Shown: positions 59,401-64,000 of the stretch, piece by piece
Position numbering within the stretch: the first letter of the stretch is position 1
How the letters are laid out: every line of letters starts with the position of its first letter
NCBI RefSeq assembly: GCF_965638725.1
Contig: NC_134960.1
Span: 4,404,501 to 4,468,500 of the forward strand
Length of the DNA: 64,000 nt
Direction of reading: 5' to 3'
Source: Aptenodytes patagonicus
Lineage: Eukaryota; Chordata; Aves; Sphenisciformes; Spheniscidae
Notes under the pieces: generated by a model
What the model saw: the letters and a program-made list of their open reading frames with translations, nothing else
What the model was told of the DNA's origin: nothing
Databases searched by the model: none
Made by a program: the position numbers and the translations under genes

Positions 59401-62400
59401 GAGTGGACTGTTGAAGTCACCCAAATTAAGAAATTAATTCTAGTTTAAACTAGAAAAATCATCCCATTTAATTTATACGCTGCTAATGAGTATCCAGCAG
59501 TAACTCTTTCTTCTGAGCAACTAACCTCAGACTTGAGGACATGAGCACACCCAGGGTCCCCCTTGCTGCACTTGAGGTGACATAGCTGCTTTGTGATACC
59601 TTAAATGCCACTTCAGCGGTATCAGCCCCACGCTGCTGAACGCGTACTTCAGGTTAAATCTCTATGCTGCACCATTAAGAGAGGGTTTGTAAATAACTAC
59701 TTCTTGCACCATTAAATCCACAGTTCACTCCCTGCCCTTGTATTTTATCGCTTGGGTTGCTGATAACTTTCCTGTACGGCTTCTCTCGGAAAACAGTCTT
59801 TCCTGCTATGCATTTCCTTCCGTTGGCGCATGAGGGTTAATTAAAACCTCCCTAGGCTTTGCTGCTTTGATGCAACGAGGGCTAGGGAAGCTTTTTTTTC
59901 CTTTTAAGAAACAATCAAGCGTCTGCAGATAGTCTGCATGCTCCTGCAGCTCTCATAAGAAATTCCTACTTGTTTGCAAGGTCCTTCTTGGACACACAGC
60001 TTTGGTTTAGTCGGTCGTATTGTGAAATGGGGGAGACCTGTGGCTCTGGAAAAACTTACGGTCTAATGGTTTGTTATGGAAAACCCAGAGCACTTTATCT
60101 CAAGCCATGGTTATCCAGCTCAGGAGCTTGATGATGCCTCTCAGTTTTGCCCTGTTGCCCCTCAGAAGCAGACCATGTCCCACCAAGAGCTGTGGGGTGT
60201 GTCCAGGTCACACAGGGCTGTGGATCTCCAAAATCTGGTCCAGGGGGGAGGATGCCCTGGGCCGTTTTGGCTGGCTGATGGGTGCTCCGTGGGCAGCGAG
60301 GGGTGCTTGGCCCCTCTCTGGTGTTTCTGACCCAGATGTGCCCAGACCAGGACCGCTGGACGCATCTCCCCTGTTTGCTCCTGGATGCTGCTGCAAGGCT
60401 GTCCCCTGAGCCACTCTCAGTGATACTTAGGCTAAAAGGTGCTTAATTTTAATTATTGCTGGAAGCAAACTTGTCAGCTGCCCATCCGCTCTTACTCATG
60501 GCTTGATGCTGGATTTATCGCTCCTGGTACCCAGAGCACAGTTTGTGGCCATCTTTAACTGGGATGAGAGCTGCTTTGAGCCATGTTGTGGTTTCATCTG
60601 TGCTGTACGATTTGAAAAACATCTTCAGGAAAAATTAATTTCTCATGTACAGGACACCATATAATGTATGTAGCTTGTCTAGTTTGTCTAAAGGACTCCT
60701 CTCGGCAGTGTCCGGCAGAGGGTGCAGTGGCTTTTTGTGCCTGCACAGCTGGTTTTCCGGAAAACCATGTCTTCATCCCTCACTTACGTTTTTTTTTTTT
60801 AAAAAAGGGAAAAAGAGATTGCAGGGCCTCTTTGCTGTCTGAAAATGGAAACTATTTAATGCCCATATCAAAACCAATCTCTACTTAGAGAAAAGTATAG
60901 CAGTACTATAGTTCATTCAGAAAACACTCTGATACTCAACTATGAAACATTTGTCAACAGGCAATGGATGGGAGGTTTATAAGTGTCCTTTTATATTTAA
61001 TTTTATATGCTTTTATAAAGCCTTTACGTATCAAATTGTGTTGGGGTTGTTAAAATTTTATAATGCTTTTTGGGATGTGCTGTTCCCAGTGTTAGTAGCA
61101 AGGGTAGGATATTGCTTTCCCCGCGTTACGAGTTCTCAGTGTCACAGATGCCACAGGAGAGTATTACCTGGTGGATCATTTGAATCTTTATACTCCTGCT
61201 TTCAAAATGCAAATACTGTGCAAAATTAGCTCTCCTTTAAAGCAAATATGAAACCTCTCCCAGTGCTCAATGGCTGCTCCTTCCAGTGTCGGTATGGACC
61301 GACATGAGCTTTTCCCCCTGGAATAACAGGCTTTAAAAACTGCCCACACAATACGCACAGCTGGGAAGGAGGAACTTGATACCACAATTATGAAGCCCTC
61401 CTTTGTAGGACCGGGTTCAGAAGTTGCTTGGTTATGATCCTTATATCAACCAGTCATGAATAATTTCTCTGCCACCAAGGGTCAGCCAAACAGTTCTGGA
61501 GAATTACCAGGGATCAAGCAGTTGCTTTGGCCAGCAAAGTCTGTTTTGACGCTTTAAAAAACCAAACCAAAACAAAAAAACAACCAAACAAAAAACCCCC
61601 CAAACACTGGTCCTGCAAAAAGCTGGTGGGCATTTTGCCCCTGCTTGGGCAGGAGCAGCGCTGATGTGAGTTGGGTAGCCTCGCTACGTGCTTGCCCAGG
61701 CACACTGCTGCCTTTGTACGCTGGCGCCTGGTGAGAAGTGGCAGAGGATAATTTCACTAGATTACAGACCAGGGCTTGATGCTGAAGGCTGAGTTGATCA
61801 AGGCCTTGTTATTCTCATAGCAGTGGGCTTTTGTGCTGAGTTCACCCACTGGTGAGCAGTGCGACACGAGTGCCAAGTCTCCAGAAGGTTCCCAACCCCT
61901 TTGTAGCGCTATGGGGATTTATTTATTTTATCGTGCCAGTTATGATTGACAGAAATTGGCATGGCGATAATGAGGACTGCTGCAAAAATGATCTGAGGGT
62001 TTGCAAAATCTGCTCTTTGCAAACATCCAGCATGTAAACTGTACATCTCAAATGGGATCGGGCTTTTGTGGTCTCTTTAAGACCTGGAACATTGCAACTC
62101 AGTGCAGTCTAATTGGATTCAGCCTCCTAATTCAAGTCTATATTCTCCTCATAATGAGCTACAGATCTTGCAAAGATTATTAACGGGATATCGGTGAGTG
62201 TGTTGTGAGCAATGTGCCAAATTTATTCCTCCTGCAAAGGAAGAGAGAGCCAAGACCTCGGCAATGCTGTGCGCTGGCTGCACCCAGGCAGAGCACCCCT
62301 CATCGCCTCGGCTGCTCTAACAGCCATGTGCGTTAATCTAATGAGGGCCAAAAAGTGATCTAATTCCTGCAGGAACTGCACTGAGCAATTCAGCTCCCAT

Positions 62401-64000
62401 ATTCAGACCTGCTGCTCCCACTGACATCTTAAGGCCATGCCAAGGACCTCAGGTCTGGGTACAGCCTGGGACCACGTGCTCTCCTGCTCCTGGCTGTGTG
62501 ATTTATCTATTTATTTTGACCTGTCTCTAGACATCACTAAAGGGCTTGCTAATGTGTTTGAAAAGCCTATTATTTCTCTAAAAAGAAAAAATTCCCTCCT
62601 TTAAATGTGACACTTCTTTGTGTTTATATGTGCCAACATGATCCTTGTTGTACACCAGGACTTGGACAACTTCCACTGAACCTGCTCAGATGTGTTGGGC
62701 TCAGATGATCTGGCTGCAAGTAAGAGGCACAAATTCAGCTGTTCTCTTGGTAGAAAGAGAAAATGAGTCATTTCTGCTTCCTCCTTTCCTTCCCAATGAA
62801 TGGGCTGAGAAATTGGGTGAACTTCCCACATCTCTGAAAGAGGAAACCAGCCAGATGCTGGTCAGTATTCCTGCTTCCCCATTACTTGTGCTGTGAGTCA
62901 AAGCTGACCCAATAGGAAGTGGCAGTATTTTCATTTTTGATGGTCATTTCTCTGTAGAAAGGCTGTGAGCCCTCCCTTTGCTGTTGAGGATGTCCCAGAA
63001 AGCTGTGGCAGAGGAACCTGATCTCTGTAGGAAGATGGCATCAAAGCAGGTTAGGATGAATTGATGGGGAGGAGGACAAGATGAGATCATTTCACCCATT
63101 TCTCAAATTAAACACTTGTTTTCCTTCTTCCTTGCCTCCCATGGCCCCTTGGTTCAGAGTGGAGCCATGGTGGGTGAGTGCCTTAGCAACTCTGTTTCAG
63201 CAAATGCCCCACGGGATGCTCTGCATGATTTGAGCCCCAGTGGTGTTTCCAATGCGAGAAGGAACCAAAAAGGGCACGAAGGCCCCTGAGAAACCTTCCT
63301 GTGAGATTTCTTACAGTCTTGAGGAAACTCAAAATCTTACTCAGACGTGGAGGGAAGAGGAGGGGAGTTGCTAGGGCTCTTCTGCAATGAACCGGAGGTG
63401 TGAGCTTGCCTCTGGCAAAAGGCTGCCCACTGATGCTCTGATGATAAACAGTCCTGAATAACCTTCAGCCAACTCTTGCTGGTAATTAATAGGTGACTAA
63501 TTGGTACTTGCAGGTTGAAGTCGATAGTGGGTATTTCCCTAATGACCAAAGCAAGCCGAAGCCGTGGCGTGCAAGCGTGCCGACTGAGCTGCATCCTGCG
63601 CTCTCCATCCCTTCAGGGAAGGAAGCCTTGCTCCACCGGCTCGCCATCCTTCCCAGCAAAAAGTTCAAATCCTAACTTAATTGTATATATTTTCTTCAAA
63701 AACGATGAAGCAGTGTTTTCCTACTGAAATGTTACTCTGCCCCTCCCTGCATGTGAGCCTTCATTTTCATTCTCTTTGAAAAACGTACATCTCATTTCAG
63801 CTCTGTCTCTGTCCTGGTCTCAATCTTTTGCATTTGCAGTTAATTTCCTACTTCAAAGAAAAACAGAAAAGTCTTTGATTTACTAGATTGGCTAAATTCA
63901 ATATCTTTCCCAGAAACAGTGGCTCAGTGTTTCCTAACAATAAGTTCAAACGTTTGAATGATATAATTTCCTCACTTCTGACACTCATCAAAATCAGCAT
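59401..64000. other. Terminal intergenic spacer
   Basis: No supported gene to the window end. By synteny TGFBI would be expected further right on +; no CpG island, signal-peptide exon or FAS1-domain exon is seen here. An A/C-rich low-complexity tract lies at 61557-61605. Confidence 0.45.
61557..61605. repeat. A/C-rich low-complexity tract
   Basis: Irregular AAAACC/CAAAAC words without a fixed unit, ending in a C run. Similar T/G-rich tracts occur near 22782-22805 and 39430-39464 in the other sense. Confidence 0.75.

Noticed and set aside
52170-64000. TGFBI first exon expected by synteny
   Set aside because: No CpG island, signal-peptide exon or FAS1-type exon seen; the gene most likely lies beyond the window.
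1-64000. CRISPR arrays, operons, phage or bacterial-type systems
   Set aside because: Exon-intron genes, CR1 LINEs and CpG structure show vertebrate nuclear DNA; no regular spaced repeats were found.

Overview
The window reads as a bird genome. Three things point there: several CR1 LINE fragments, including two 3' ends of one subfamily; an LTR fragment of a type I recall from avian endogenous retroviruses; and a conserved vertebrate gene block, IL9 - FBXL21 - MIM1 - LECT2, matching the human 5q31 order IL9 - FBXL21 - LECT2 (- TGFBI). A separate two-domain MIM1 (myeloid protein 1) next to LECT2 is best known from birds. The species cannot be told from the sequence.

Layout: 1-3060 shows no gene. 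IL9 lies on + (five coding exons, 3165-5465, 138 aa). About 15 kb of AT-rich spacer follows (5.6-20.9 kb), holding a CR1 3' end, a MIR-like relic, an old CR1-like relic, an LTR fragment between 110-bp direct repeats, and a GC-rich 0.37-kb block of unknown kind. A CpG island at 20.9-21.6 kb is the likely FBXL21 promoter. It is followed by a first intron of about 7.7 kb (inferred) and four FBXL21 coding exons on + (29085-33756, 436 aa). FBXL21 is convergent with MIM1, which is on - (seven coding exons, 41890-37219, 328 aa). A CR1 fragment at 42.4-43.2 kb and several kb of plain spacer separate MIM1 from LECT2, also on - (four coding exons, 52059-49500, 151 aa). From 52.2 kb to the end I find no coding exon I can support; by synteny the next gene would be TGFBI, beyond the window.

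How the genes relate: MIM1 and LECT2 are paralogues sharing the LECT2/M23-type fold with intact zinc-ligand positions. MIM1 carries two copies of the three-exon domain with identical intron phases, so it arose by doubling of LECT2 exons 2-4. FBXL21 is an SCF substrate receptor of the FBXL3/FBXL21 pair that acts on cryptochromes; its CpG island has a perfect E-box and a perfect CRE palindrome. IL9 is a secreted type I cytokine. The four are neighbours by old synteny, not an operon.

No wholly new system was found. The most unusual points are a four-fold Gly-Lys-His repeat in MIM1 that multiplies the zinc-ligand histidine of domain 1, a GC-AG intron in MIM1 at the position where its paralogues use GT, an exon-like open frame antisense in IL9 intron 4, and IL9 lying on the same strand as FBXL21, opposite to what I recall for human. 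Exon limits were set by eye from splice consensus, reading frame and family alignment from memory; no search was run.
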